Positions 22,335-31,519 of a stretch of 64,000 nucleotides of DNA are shown here, one piece after another. The notes beneath the pieces are model-generated. The model was not told where the DNA came from. It saw only the letters and a program-made list of their open reading frames with translations, and searched no databases. A program made the position numbers and the translations under genes. How positions within the stretch are numbered: position 1 is the first letter of the stretch; each line of letters starts with the position of its first letter. This stretch comes from Symsagittifera roscoffensis (Eukaryota > Xenacoelomorpha > Acoela > Convolutidae), in contig NC_087068.1 in NCBI RefSeq assembly GCF_963678635.1, positions 6,913,907 through 6,977,906 on the forward strand. The letters run 5' to 3'.

Positions 22335-22796
22335 GTGCAGTTTGCAGCCGACGCCGTAAGGATGCTAAATGGAGCAAGGCTCTCCTGCAACGGGCTATAC
22401 TCAATCGCAGGTGTGGACTGGTTGATAGCAGTTGGCATTAACTTCAGCTCCATTACCGCCTTACGACTACTTAGGGCAGAAATGCCGTCAGTATGGGCGG
22501 ACATCACAAATGCAATGCGAGGCTTCAAGGACCATTCGTTACACATGCTGGTGTTAGATGAAGTATTGGTGTTAGAACTGTCCAACTTCAGCCGACAGCT
22601 CAAACTGAAATTAGAAATCAACGATAATCATCGAATGATAGTGGCGATATCCGACGACTTGTGGTTCCGTGGATCGGAGATAACAGAAGAACTCCGAAGA
22701 GACGAGAGCTCACTTGGAAGCGGTGGTCTTGCGAACAAAACCAGAGGCCAACAAATGGCTGCACTTGACTCCTCGGATAGCTGCATTGGGCACTGA
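22335..22796 (+). pseudogene. Unrecognised ORF, 153 codons, retroelement-associated
   Basis: Alternating hydrophobic and charged segments suggest an alpha/beta fold: GLYSIAGVDWLIAVGINFSS near residues 21-40, HMLVLDEVLVLEL near 70-82 and RMIVAISDDLWFRGS near 99-113. No family is recognised. After about 22714 the coding signal shifts to another frame, which continues to 23229. Confidence 0.4.
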
Positions 22797-23229
22797 CGTT
22801 TTCGAGCGAGGCCCAGCGATGATCACGAAGATTCATGCCTACCTGGTGAAAAAGGTGAACCTGGCCGAGAATGCAGAAGAAAAGTCAGCCGAATTTGTGA
22901 ACAGAGTGGGCCAAGTTACCCTTGAAACTGTCTGGACGCAGAATGTAGAGGGAGAAGAGGGCTTTGTCAAGACTGACAGTATGCTGGAAGGGTTGGGAGC
23001 AGTATAGACCGCAACCTTTCCTGGCGAAGTTTACCCCTGGCTCTTTCGATACTTGATTACGCACGGCAACTTGGGAGGATTAATGAATCTGACACGTTAC
23101 CCTGAGCAAATGAGAGAAAATTTAAAGAAGTTCGACGTGAAGCGATCCACTGACTCCTGTACCAAGATAAGAGATCTGCGACATACTCCTATTCAGTACC
23201 TCCTGCAGCAAAATCGCTTCGGAACATGA
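22714..23229 (+). pseudogene. Continuation of the unrecognised ORF with one internal stop
   Basis: This frame is open from 22714 to 23229 except for TAG at 23005-23007. It contains WLHLTPRIAALGTDVFERG near residues 15-33 and, after the stop, VYPWLFRYLITHGNLGGLMN. Pro, Trp and Tyr content looks like a folded protein. It probably belongs with the 22335-22796 ORF. Confidence 0.4.
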
Positions 23230-23303
23230 GAGAACGAGACAATTGAAAAGGAAGAAGACGTGCGACAACATGCTGGGGGTATGCCCTTGTTAACTGATTT
23301 GAA

Positions 23304-23591
23304 CCTGGCTATGAGTATGAGGACGACCCCTTAGCGCTGATCAGAGGAGCCAGGGAGTTCGTGACGGTGATATATGGTCCTGCAGTCACGTTTGCGTTTC
23401 CTGACGTTAAGGTGGAGGCACACAATTGGTGTGAACAGCACGCATTACGAGAAATGATGAGTGAAGACTTGTTCTTCGCAAAATTATCAGAGCCGGAAAT
23501 GACTTTCATAAACTTTGATGATCATTTCCGTGATCGAATAGGAGAAGTTGATAGAGGGCACATCGAAGTATTCCCAAGCTCCGGAATATAA
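23304..23591 (+). pseudogene. Unrecognised ORF fragment, about 95 codons
   Basis: The frame starting near 23304 contains EDDPLALIRGAREFVTVIYG and AVTFAFPDVKVEAHNWCEQH, then acidic and aromatic segments and a stop at 23589-23591. The regular hydrophobic pattern (VTVIYGPAVTFAF) indicates real former coding sequence. Function unknown. Confidence 0.4.
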
Positions 23592-24274
23592 CGCCCTACG
23601 ATAAGACGAACGGCTAAGACACAAGAATTCCTCGTCTGATGGCCTCTTATCATAAAAAGATAGAAGAAGCGAAAACTGGGGTGACTACAAGAAACTGCCA
23701 GAAGAAATCCCTGAATTTCTCTTGATTAGAAGGATGTTGCTCGGAGCAGACTCCGCAGTGCAAACCCCTAGGTTGAGAGTCTTTGAAACCAATTAAAGGA
23801 GAGTGGCAAAATTCTCCCAGATGATGGACCCGTGCTTCGTGGGCAGTTACGCTGTCGTGCTGTAGTATACGCAGTTTGCCTTCACGGATGAAACAACGAG
23901 GAGACGGATGAGTAATGCAGCCACTCCGAAACCCGGACGATTTGACGAAGAATGGGCGAAATTGGACCTGGCGCCAATAGTCATGAGAGGTAGGGCGGAC
24001 CTGCAAGAAAACTCACTGATCTTGATTGGCCTAAAACCGGAGTAACTAGTGAGCGAGAAACTGTACACTAGAACTGTGTTAGCACCCTTCGGCTAGATAG
24101 CCCGGAGAGGAAGAAGATCGATCAGCTGGCAGACTAGTCGTACCGAAGTTTCCAGACGGAACAAGGAATGAGGCGCAAGGAATGAGACGATGAGAAGGGA
24201 GGAAACCGTCGATCGTAAGAACCTATGCAGCAGGATCCCGATCAGGCTGAGAAAGAGGACGACAAAGCTTCGAC

Positions 24275-24466
24275 ATGCGGGATGACCAGCCTGGACTTCA
24301 ACTTCCAAATTTTAAAAGTGACACAGCGACGATAGAAGGAACGACTGAGCCAGCAGAGGAGGCAACTTCTACGCTGGAACCTCCGTCGGCCTTCATGGAA
24401 ATGAACCGAAATTTGCTGGAGAGCAGCTCTCCGAGCAATTCAAAAAAGCCAAAGAGAAACTTTTAA
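24275..24466 (+). pseudogene. Short acidic Thr/Glu-rich ORF before the 184-codon ORF
   Basis: A 63-codon low-complexity ORF whose TAA overlaps the next ATG (TAATG at 24464-24468). It may be the displaced N-terminus of the following ORF, or a separate short frame. No recognised domain. Confidence 0.3.
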
Positions 24467-25020
24467 TGGAATCTCCGAGGAGAAGAAGAATAATAGGCAC
24501 TGTCAGAGTACCTTTCCTGGGAACGTTCCCCGAAGAAGAGTGGGAAGTTCATCACAGAGACCATGAGAATAGGACGGGATGTAACATGAACAGAGTTGCC
24601 GTCATGGAGGAATTCTGGACGGTAGTTCAGTGCTACGAGACCCAGTCTACGCTGAAAACAGGTCTCAACAGACCATTGATGCGGGAAATCCTTGACAAGC
24701 TGGATGAGTGTGAAGGGAGATTGAGCGAGTTATTAATCGACTCGGCCACTGACGAAAGTGAAGCAAATTCTCTTATAAAGGCAAAACTGCAGGAAGGTTA
24801 TGATGAAGTAGTATATCTGTCAAGAACCCGAAAAAAAACAATGCGCTCAAAAATTTGGATAGACAAAATCAATGATATGGAAATGAAACTTGGCACCAAA
24901 GTGATTCTGAGGAAAATCGGAAAAGCGAAAACGAACCAGAAATTCCGGAGCGACATTAGAAATGGAAAAATTGAGCTAATGTGGAGAAACCCTACAAGAC
25001 TTCAAGCCATCCAGCATTAA
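24466..25020 (+). pseudogene. Unrecognised 184-codon helical ORF, possibly structural (gag-like)
   Basis: It begins MESPRRRRIIGTVRVPFLGT and then has long charged, probably helical segments (EILDKLDECEGRLSELLIDS near residues 75-94; KAKLQEGYDEVVYL near 106-119) and a basic C-terminus. Charge pattern and location within a retroelement-derived block make a gag-like protein possible, but there is no major-homology or zinc-knuckle motif here. Uncertain. Confidence 0.35.
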
Positions 25021-25207
25021 CCATGGAAAGGGAAGTGTCAAAGGACAGCTGATCTCAGTGGAATACAACCGATTGAAAGTGTCAAAAACCGTCTCGATTG
25101 CCGAACCGGCTGGTGGATACATGGAGCTCGTGTAGTACAGAATTTCGGCTAGAGGACACCTGATCGCTCTAGAAGACAAAGGCGCCATAGAAAGTTACCT
25201 GGAGACG

Positions 25208-25492
25208 ATGATACAAGCCACAACCAAGAAGCAGAAGGAAAACGGCACGTTGGACTCCTCTCAGATGAATGCGGAAACGATAGAACAGTTAGTGAGCCTA
25301 CCATGGAGAGCGGAGGTGTTACGGCATTTTGAAGAAGAATTGAGAACCATTCCGAAGATACACGCTCTGATAGCGATACCTTATGCGAGAACAGAATTGC
25401 AACTTAGTTTTGCTCGGAGCCTGACTGGACAGACACGGTGGAACACGACTCAGATGAAAGAAAAAGATCGAAGGAAGAGAAGGTATACTTGA
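25208..25492 (+). pseudogene. Unrecognised 94-codon ORF, probably part of a gag-like protein
   Basis: Helical composition with NAETIEQLVSLPWRAEVLRH and FEEELRTIPKIHALIAIPYA, ending in a basic tail and a stop. It lies between the 184-codon and 206-codon ORFs on the same strand, and all three may derive from one gene. Confidence 0.35.
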
Positions 25493-25596
25493 TGACGAGT
25501 ATGAGAGACCTGATGACCCAAGAAGGAGCGGCAGAAGCGTGTGCGAAGCAAAGAGACGCTCTCTGTTTCATTTGATTTAAGCTAGAACAAATATCA

Positions 25597-26217
25597 GTGC
25601 CAGCGTTGAAAACTTGTGTCAAGATGCTAAGAGAAGGCGATGAAAGAGCAAAAGCCTTGCTCTTATTAGCACTTTTGGACATACAGCAGAGTAAACCGAT
25701 GCGAGTGAACATGAAGGAGCCTGTGGAACTGGAACCAGTGAAGAAGATTAAACAAACAAGCAGATTCTTGAAGAAGGAGCTGAGGCTCACAAAAGAATCT
25801 ATGGGAGCACTGCCGAAATCCAGTGAATATTGCGGACCGATCAGAAAGAAGTCGTACAGTTACGTATCCGGGATCGTAGGGATGGCATACAACCTTTTCA
25901 TTAGTGAAGACATACGGGATTACTTCTTCGACTACGAGCAAGCAGTGTTACTAAGATTCTGGCTGATTAGAATTGTGACGACAAGGAGCGCTGATAATCA
26001 GCAGACTAAGCTGGGACTTGCGTTGGAAGAAAAAGTGACTGCATTTTCAGTGCCAAAAACAGACAACCGAGTAAAAATTGGATTGGGATTCTCGGACGAA
26101 CCACTAAAAACGAGTCTAATGGTGGTGTGGCAACTGATGAGTCCTAAAGCCGATTGGATGTTGCGTGCGACACAGGATGTGCAGAGGGAATTCAAATTTG
26201 ATTGTAACTTGACTTGA
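25597..26217 (+). pseudogene. Unrecognised 206-codon ORF, retroelement-associated
   Basis: Residues 1-60 are helical and basic (LKTCVKMLREGDERAKALLL). Residues 78-125 are more hydrophobic and aromatic (KSYSYVSGIVGMAYNLFISE, DYFFDYEQAVLLRFWLIRIV). The same frame continues past its TGA with two further stops to a Cys cluster at 26308-26394. No family recognised; a capsid-like protein is possible but not shown. Confidence 0.4.
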
Positions 26218-26280
26218 ACATCATTTACAATTTGATGACTACAGTCTCTAAGAGCAACAGAGAAAACAAAGCCTGGCTGG

Positions 26281-26397
26281 GGACCAGAGGACTGGGTTAA
26301 ACCTGGTAGCTGCCTGACGAAAGTCTGTGGACTGGACTGTCACATCTGTGAAGGTCAGGATTGCGTGAAGACTCTTGCGAAACAACACAAGTAATTA
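26281..26397 (+). pseudogene. Cys-rich, zinc-finger-like C-terminal segment
   Basis: In the same frame as the 206-codon ORF, after intervening stops, the translation contains C-x4-C-x3-C-x2-C-x4-C and a downstream His (CLTKVCGLDCHICEGQDC, then KQHK) before a TAA at 26392-26394. The spacing is not a standard CCHC knuckle, but the density of Cys is unusual for this region and suggests a zinc-binding end of the protein. Confidence 0.35.
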
Positions 26398-26445
26398 ACA
26401 ATTTTGTTTGGGAAAATCGTTATGGATGCAAAAACGTAAACGGAA

Positions 26446-26640
26446 TTGATTGTAGGTTGCCACGGAGGAACTGAGGTGAATATAGTGACTGCACTAGGAT
26501 TCTACAGCATGTTTGCTTCTTTAGAGTCTTTATTGAATCTAGAACAAAAGCATGATATGGTACCGGGCATCAGCGTAGAAGTTTTCCGGGAGTTTTGCAA
26601 ACCGAACAGAAGTATATTGGAAAGTGGGGGAAGCGAATGA
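26446..26640 (+). pseudogene. Unrecognised 64-codon ORF fragment
   Basis: Contains VTALGFYSMFASLESLLNLE and a following hydrophilic part. An ATG at 26421 opens the frame, but a TAA interrupts it six codons later (ATGGATGCAAAAACGTAA). Coding character is suggested only by the hydrophobic pattern. Confidence 0.25.
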
Positions 26641-27111
26641 GGCGGATACGAAAATCCGGCACAGTGAAACCTATCGCAGGCCGTTGGGAGCGCGATATCT
26701 AGTGGGATCGATATTAGCTCCAAAGTGCAAGAGCAGACACCCAGTGCATTTCGTGGCGGTGGATGTGAAGAGTACGAGTACGATCGGGGATCAAGCCTTC
26801 TCAGTGCCGACATAAGTATGATTAGCGAGGATGTCAAAAAAGTCTTGCAAAAAACTATGCAAAATGCAAAATGTTCTGAGCAGGTCCAGAGAGAACCAAA
26901 GAAGAATTAGAACCGATACTGCGAAAGAAGTTCTTGGGATACGCCAGTGGGAACTGCAGTGATTTTGAAAGACAGAAGCAGAAAGGATCAACAACAACGG
27001 ATTACAATGCAGTAGACAAAAATGATGAAATTCGTCGGGAAATGATGGAAGCGCCGGGAAAGCGTAATAGGAGGAGCGTCATGTTGACATGATGAGTTCC
27101 CCTGCCAGTGC

Positions 27112-27306
27112 TTGCTACAAACCTCGTGGTATCCCGGGCGCAGTAACCTGGTGTTGATCTGGGACTGTGGAGAGCTGCTCTCCATGGGTTTACCAGATAT
27201 ATCACAACCCATAGCAAGAGTGATAGTGGGAGTTATGATGACGATACGATGGCTGAAAGCTCAAGTGAAAAAGAACAATCGACAAAAAACGCCTACGGAG
27301 TATTGA
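27112..27306 (+). pseudogene. Last short ORF of the retroelement-derived block
   Basis: A 64-codon ORF, with QPIARVIVGVMMTIRWLKAQ followed by a basic tail. Not recognised. After it the GC content drops and coding signal disappears. Confidence 0.2.
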
Positions 27307-27309
27307 AGG

Positions 27310-29865
27310 AGAAGATGTTAAGTGAAGATGTGAAGGAGAGATTTGCTTTGTGTGTCAAAAACTCAAATGAGAAACATAGCAACTAAGCTTGCAATTGAAA
27401 CCGAAAAGAAAACTTTTAATTGAATTTTGAATATTAAAGAAATTGTTGCATTTATAAATTTGCATTGTGATTTTAGTTGATGGCTTTAGAGACACTTACT
27501 ATTTATTTAGAGAGGCTTGAGTGGAGAGTATATTAAATATTCTAGCCTGCATGATTGTTTTTAATTAACTAAGACGACTGATCACTTTGTGGTGACATGA
27601 AAGGCTTGGGTAATCTCTTGAAGCGGTAGATTCTTTCATTGTTCCTTCTATCCACAGGGTTCCTTAATTTTAATATTTAGGACCAATAACAACTAAATTT
27701 CCGAAGGCAAGAAGCATTGTAGGATAATTTTAGCTTGTTCGTTGGCAGAACTGTCATTCGTCCCAACACTTTTTAAACCTAGGTGAAAAATTCTTAAATC
27801 GGGGCATTGACGTTAGAAGTCAGAAAAAAAGTTTTATCTTAAGTTCAGATTAGTGAAAGAATTTGGAAGGCTATAATAGTGTAGCGTGATGCCATTTGTA
27901 TTCTGCGGTGAGTCGATGTGATGTGGATAAAAGTAAGTGATTTGATGCTTTTTGTAAATTCCGTTCAATGGCACTGTACCAATTTGATGAAGACTACGAG
28001 ACTCAATGAGGACATTTACCGGGCTGTCCGGGGAGTATTTGACATTCGACCAGAATGTGCCAAAATGCATGTTCTGATTCGAATATTTATTGTGACATCT
28101 GACTGGGAAGATTGACGATTTTGGAGTGTTAACTGTGTTAATTGTTCAATTTGACGAAATGGAAATGGTAAGTTCGAGGTGACATGTAAATTATTAAATT
28201 TTCGATTTGGGCGTGAAAGACACTTGACTATTTTATTTTTCGCGTTAACTGAAAGGTCGAAAAACACAACACAGAACTCGTTGAGAGAAACGGTGAACGG
28301 CAATTGTGCGATACAGATCGAGATTGAAGTAGAAAACAACTATCAGAAGACCATTCTGGGTTGCAACGATTGTACCGCTAAAATCGCTACAAGACGAATC
28401 CCGAGAACCAGGAAGGGTATTGAGACTACGTGTCCAGCCTTTCGGGAATAAATAAGACTGTTATTTGCCCGAATTCCAGAATCCGCAGTGGTCTCGGTAG
28501 AAAACTATAGATCTCTGTTTCTAAGAATTTTTAGTTTCTTGTCATGTCCTGAATTGAAATAATAACATCCATGAGAAGCTAGGAGTTGAGGGAAAGGGTT
28601 GATCCATCTTCGATCGAGATGATGATTTTGTATCTACAAAGCATGTAGAGCTGTTATTAGACGCTAGCCAGTCGTTTTAGAACCTAGCTTTATTTTCCGT
28701 CGATAGGTACTTCCGGGCGGAAGCGCAACTTTGATATCCCTGTAGCAGGTTTTCGGCAGATTTGACAATTTCGTTTGCAAAACAATTTCCATCAATTGAT
28801 GTTGACGCGTGCTTTTAGTTAGACTCGGGGTAAATATATCTACAGCCGGGTATACTTGAAACTAAACATAGTTTTCTTTCTTTTAATTTGCCCAAACTGC
28901 CGAAGCAAAAACGTCAACAACACTGCACGTGTTTAATTAGTTGCTGTTTTTTTTAGGTGAGGAAAATTCAATTTAGAATACAATCCTTAAATCAATCGTC
29001 ACATCAATCAAGTACAAATATATGAGTGGGTCAGTGGGTGGTATTATCCGGTTACCTTTACAATGCATGTCACGAACATGACATGTCCAATTGCACGCCA
29101 AATGAAACTTCATCGTAGCACGTAAAGCACATGTCCAGGCAAGAAAGTTGTCGCGTTCAGAAACGACGGATAATAATCGAATAAGTAAATGTAAATTTAC
29201 ATATTTATACTTGAGAAAAGAGAAAAGCTGTGTGGCAACAAGAGGCAGCAGCAGCTGTGCTGCAGTGGCTACCAACGCACATCACCGCAACCACCGCCGC
29301 CGCCACGTTAGAACCTGTGATTCGGCAGTGGGCGAGCCAAGCGACGGACGGAGGAAGAAGAGTACACTTTGGAAAGTGGAGTTGGTAAGTAAATTGAGGA
29401 GATATAAAGATAAGGCAAAGCGAACACATTTAATGTTTTGTTGCAGGTTCTACTACACGATTTACAAATCATCACTTACAGCAATTAGTTTATTGTACTG
29501 GCTTTACAAATCAATTATCAGTTACGTCAGATCAGGAACAAATTGACTCAGCCAGATGATTATAAAAACTTAACCCAGTTAGATGTAATAAAATAGCAAG
29601 CATTACATATTTTCTTCATTACATTCTTTCAAAATAAGCATTCGCTGAAACTGGCTAAAACAATTTTCAGATCTTTTCGTATCAAATTCTACAAAACGAA
29701 GATATAAGGTCACTGAAATGAAGAAATGTTTCTGATCAAATATAAACTTAAAGAAAATGCCGAGTAGCATTTTCGTTAAAAAAAAATCTGCAAAACCTGC
29801 AAGAAAATCACTAGGCACACAATTTGCAGACAAGCATTTTTGACATTTCATTCAACGTAATAACG
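27310..29865. other. Unassigned intergenic sequence
   Basis: No supported gene. A 90-codon ORF at 28179-28451 and a 132-codon ORF at 29148-29546 have no recognisable motif; the latter spans a short (CCG)-like tract at 29297-29310 and a CAG/GCA-rich stretch near 29245-29266. Sequence below 29866 is the 3' flank of the minus-strand IGF2BP-like exon; no AATAAA is evident within 250 bp on that strand. Confidence 0.35.
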
Positions 29866-30643
29866 TCAAAATTTTCCTAACGCAGCAGAGACATTGATCA
29901 CTGGCGAGGCAATTGTGTTCGCGTGATTAGATACTGAACCATTTGAGTTAGCAGCAACACAGTTGTTCGAAGTTGCTATGAGTTGTTGAGCTGAAGCAGC
30001 GGACATTGTCGGTGCTCCTGGAGCAGCCGAGGCGCCCAACGACATACCCCCGGCCATTTTTACTGCTGCGTTAATAAATGACCCTGAGGCAGCTATTGTG
30101 GCAGGCGATTTAGGCGTAACAGGCGTACCCATGTTCGGAAAAGCGTTCACATGAGGGTCACCGACGCCTGGCAAAAATCCACTGAGTCCTGGACTGGCTT
30201 TGCCCTTTTGAGCTATGCTTCGCATTTTCTCCTGTGCACTCTGAAGGGCCCAGAAGTGTCCGAGCAACTTGACCAACATCACGTCACTGTTTTGTTTACA
30301 GTCTGCATGATGGATCATGCCATTCAACAGCATTGCACAATTAGCTAATGATGCGGACTTATTACACGAGGAGCAACCCATATCCTCTAGAGTATTAGCC
30401 ATTGGAACCTCAATGATTGCATGTGATTCCCGCTGCAATTCTAGGACCTTTTTGCGTTGCTTGCCAATTATCCTGCCAACCATAATGACAAGAATAGGCA
30501 GTTCTACTGTGACTATGGGCCACTCGCCTTGAGTGAAGCCGTCAATCCTTAACTTCTCAATTATCAGCCACTGTGCTTTCCACTGGGCATCAGGGGTACC
30601 TACTACTGCTATACGTCTTTGATCCTGATGATCACTTTTTTTG
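29866..30643 (-). CDS. IGF2BP: IGF2BP/IMP-like terminal exon: end of KH3 and KH4
   Basis: IGF2BP proteins bind mRNAs in the cytoplasm through two RRMs and four KH domains. On the minus strand, an acceptor (TTTACTTTTCAG) precedes an open exon from 30643 to a TGA at 29866. It encodes the end of KH3 (VVGTPDAQWKAQWLIIEKLR), the inter-KH strand, KH4 (VGRIIGKQRKKVLELQRESH then VKLLGHFWALQSAQEKMRSI) and a Gly/Ala/Ser/Asn-rich tail of about 110 residues. Order and spacing match IGF2BP KH3-KH4. Oddities: the KH4 GxxG loop reads GKQR instead of GKGG, and about 35 extra residues with several Cys lie in the variable loop. No upstream exons are visible in this window; the next 16 kb on that strand are transposons. 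It may be an active but divergent 3' exon or a truncated duplicate. Confidence 0.75.
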
Positions 30644-30908
30644 CTGAAAAGTAAATTTCAAACGTTTTCGCAACTATGTCAGCCACTGTGCTTTCCACTG
30701 GGCATCAGGGGTACCTACTACTGCTATACGTCTTTGATCCTGATGATCACTTTGTTTGCTGAAAAGTAAATTTCAAACGTTTTCGCAACTATTATCAGCC
30801 ACTGTGCTTTCCACTGGGCATCAGGGGTACCTACTACTGCTATACGTCTTTGATCCTGATGATCACTTTTTTTGCTGAAAAGTAAATTTCAAACGTTTTC
30901 GCAACTAT
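30564..30908 (-). repeat. Tandem triplication of the IGF2BP-like exon start, including its splice acceptor
   Basis: Three nearly identical units of 115-116 bp begin at 30564, 30679 and 30795. Each holds 80 bp of exon 5' end (encoding the KH3-end segment), the CAG acceptor and about 35 bp of upstream intron. The unit length is not a multiple of three, and read-through from a distal unit into the proximal one meets a stop, so only the proximal acceptor (30643) gives the full exon. Confidence 0.85.
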
Positions 30909-30918
30909 GTGCGAAAAC
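30895..30918. repeat. Perfect 8-bp-arm hairpin at the triplication edge
   Basis: GTTTTCGC, 8-nt spacer, GCGAAAAC. It sits exactly where the third repeat unit ends, so it may mark the rearrangement breakpoint. Confidence 0.6.
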
Positions 30919-31144
30919 ACATAGTCAGGATTTTCACAAAAAACTAATCTTTTTTTTTAAATTGTAAATTAGTTTTTTTGTAGTTGAGAGTTTCATAAAC
31001 AATAAGTACATCAAATAACATCATATTTGTCGAAAACAACTCATTGAGTTAGTAACCTAATTGTTAACACAAGAAACACCTTCTAAATTGTTGAGAGCTC
31101 GTCTAGATAGTTTCTGAACTGCTTCTGTACAATTTTTGTTCAAA

Positions 31145-31316
31145 CGGATACTGGGTGTCCTTATCGGCAAACTGTTTTTATTCTTTCTGTGACTTGTGCT
31201 TAAAATACTTTTTTAGTACCGGATACAGAGTATCCTGGTACGCTTGATACATCTACCCTCTACTTCTTAACAGTTTTTGTTCAATTGACATTACTTTTAC
31301 CGGATACCGGGTATCC
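31145..31316 (-). repeat. Three palindromic hairpin motifs in the copy B 3'UTR
   Basis: GGATACCGGGTATCC at 31302-31316 is a perfect 7-bp-arm palindrome with a 1-nt centre. Related 15-mers GGATACAGAGTATCC (31221-31235) and GGATACTGGGTGTCC (31146-31160) precede it, about 75-81 bp apart. Copy A retains only one (39385-39399). Confidence 0.7.
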
Positions 31317-31519
31317 TGGTTTGTTGCTGAAGTCTAACATATCCTTGTAGTTTTCATCAGAAAGAGCAATTTGCATTTCTTATCTTCCATACTTCCCATG
31401 ACACAAATGTTTGCAAGTTGATTTTTCATAACGTCGATGATTTTGAATATGTACCACGAATAACCGCAACAACATACTTAAGCCTTGCATTGTTGGTTGA
31501 TACAAAAACGTCACGCCAA

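Noticed and set aside
29148-29546. 132-codon ORF with trinucleotide-rich segment
   Set aside because: No domain, basic low-complexity composition, and a competing antisense frame of similar length; not supportable as a gene.
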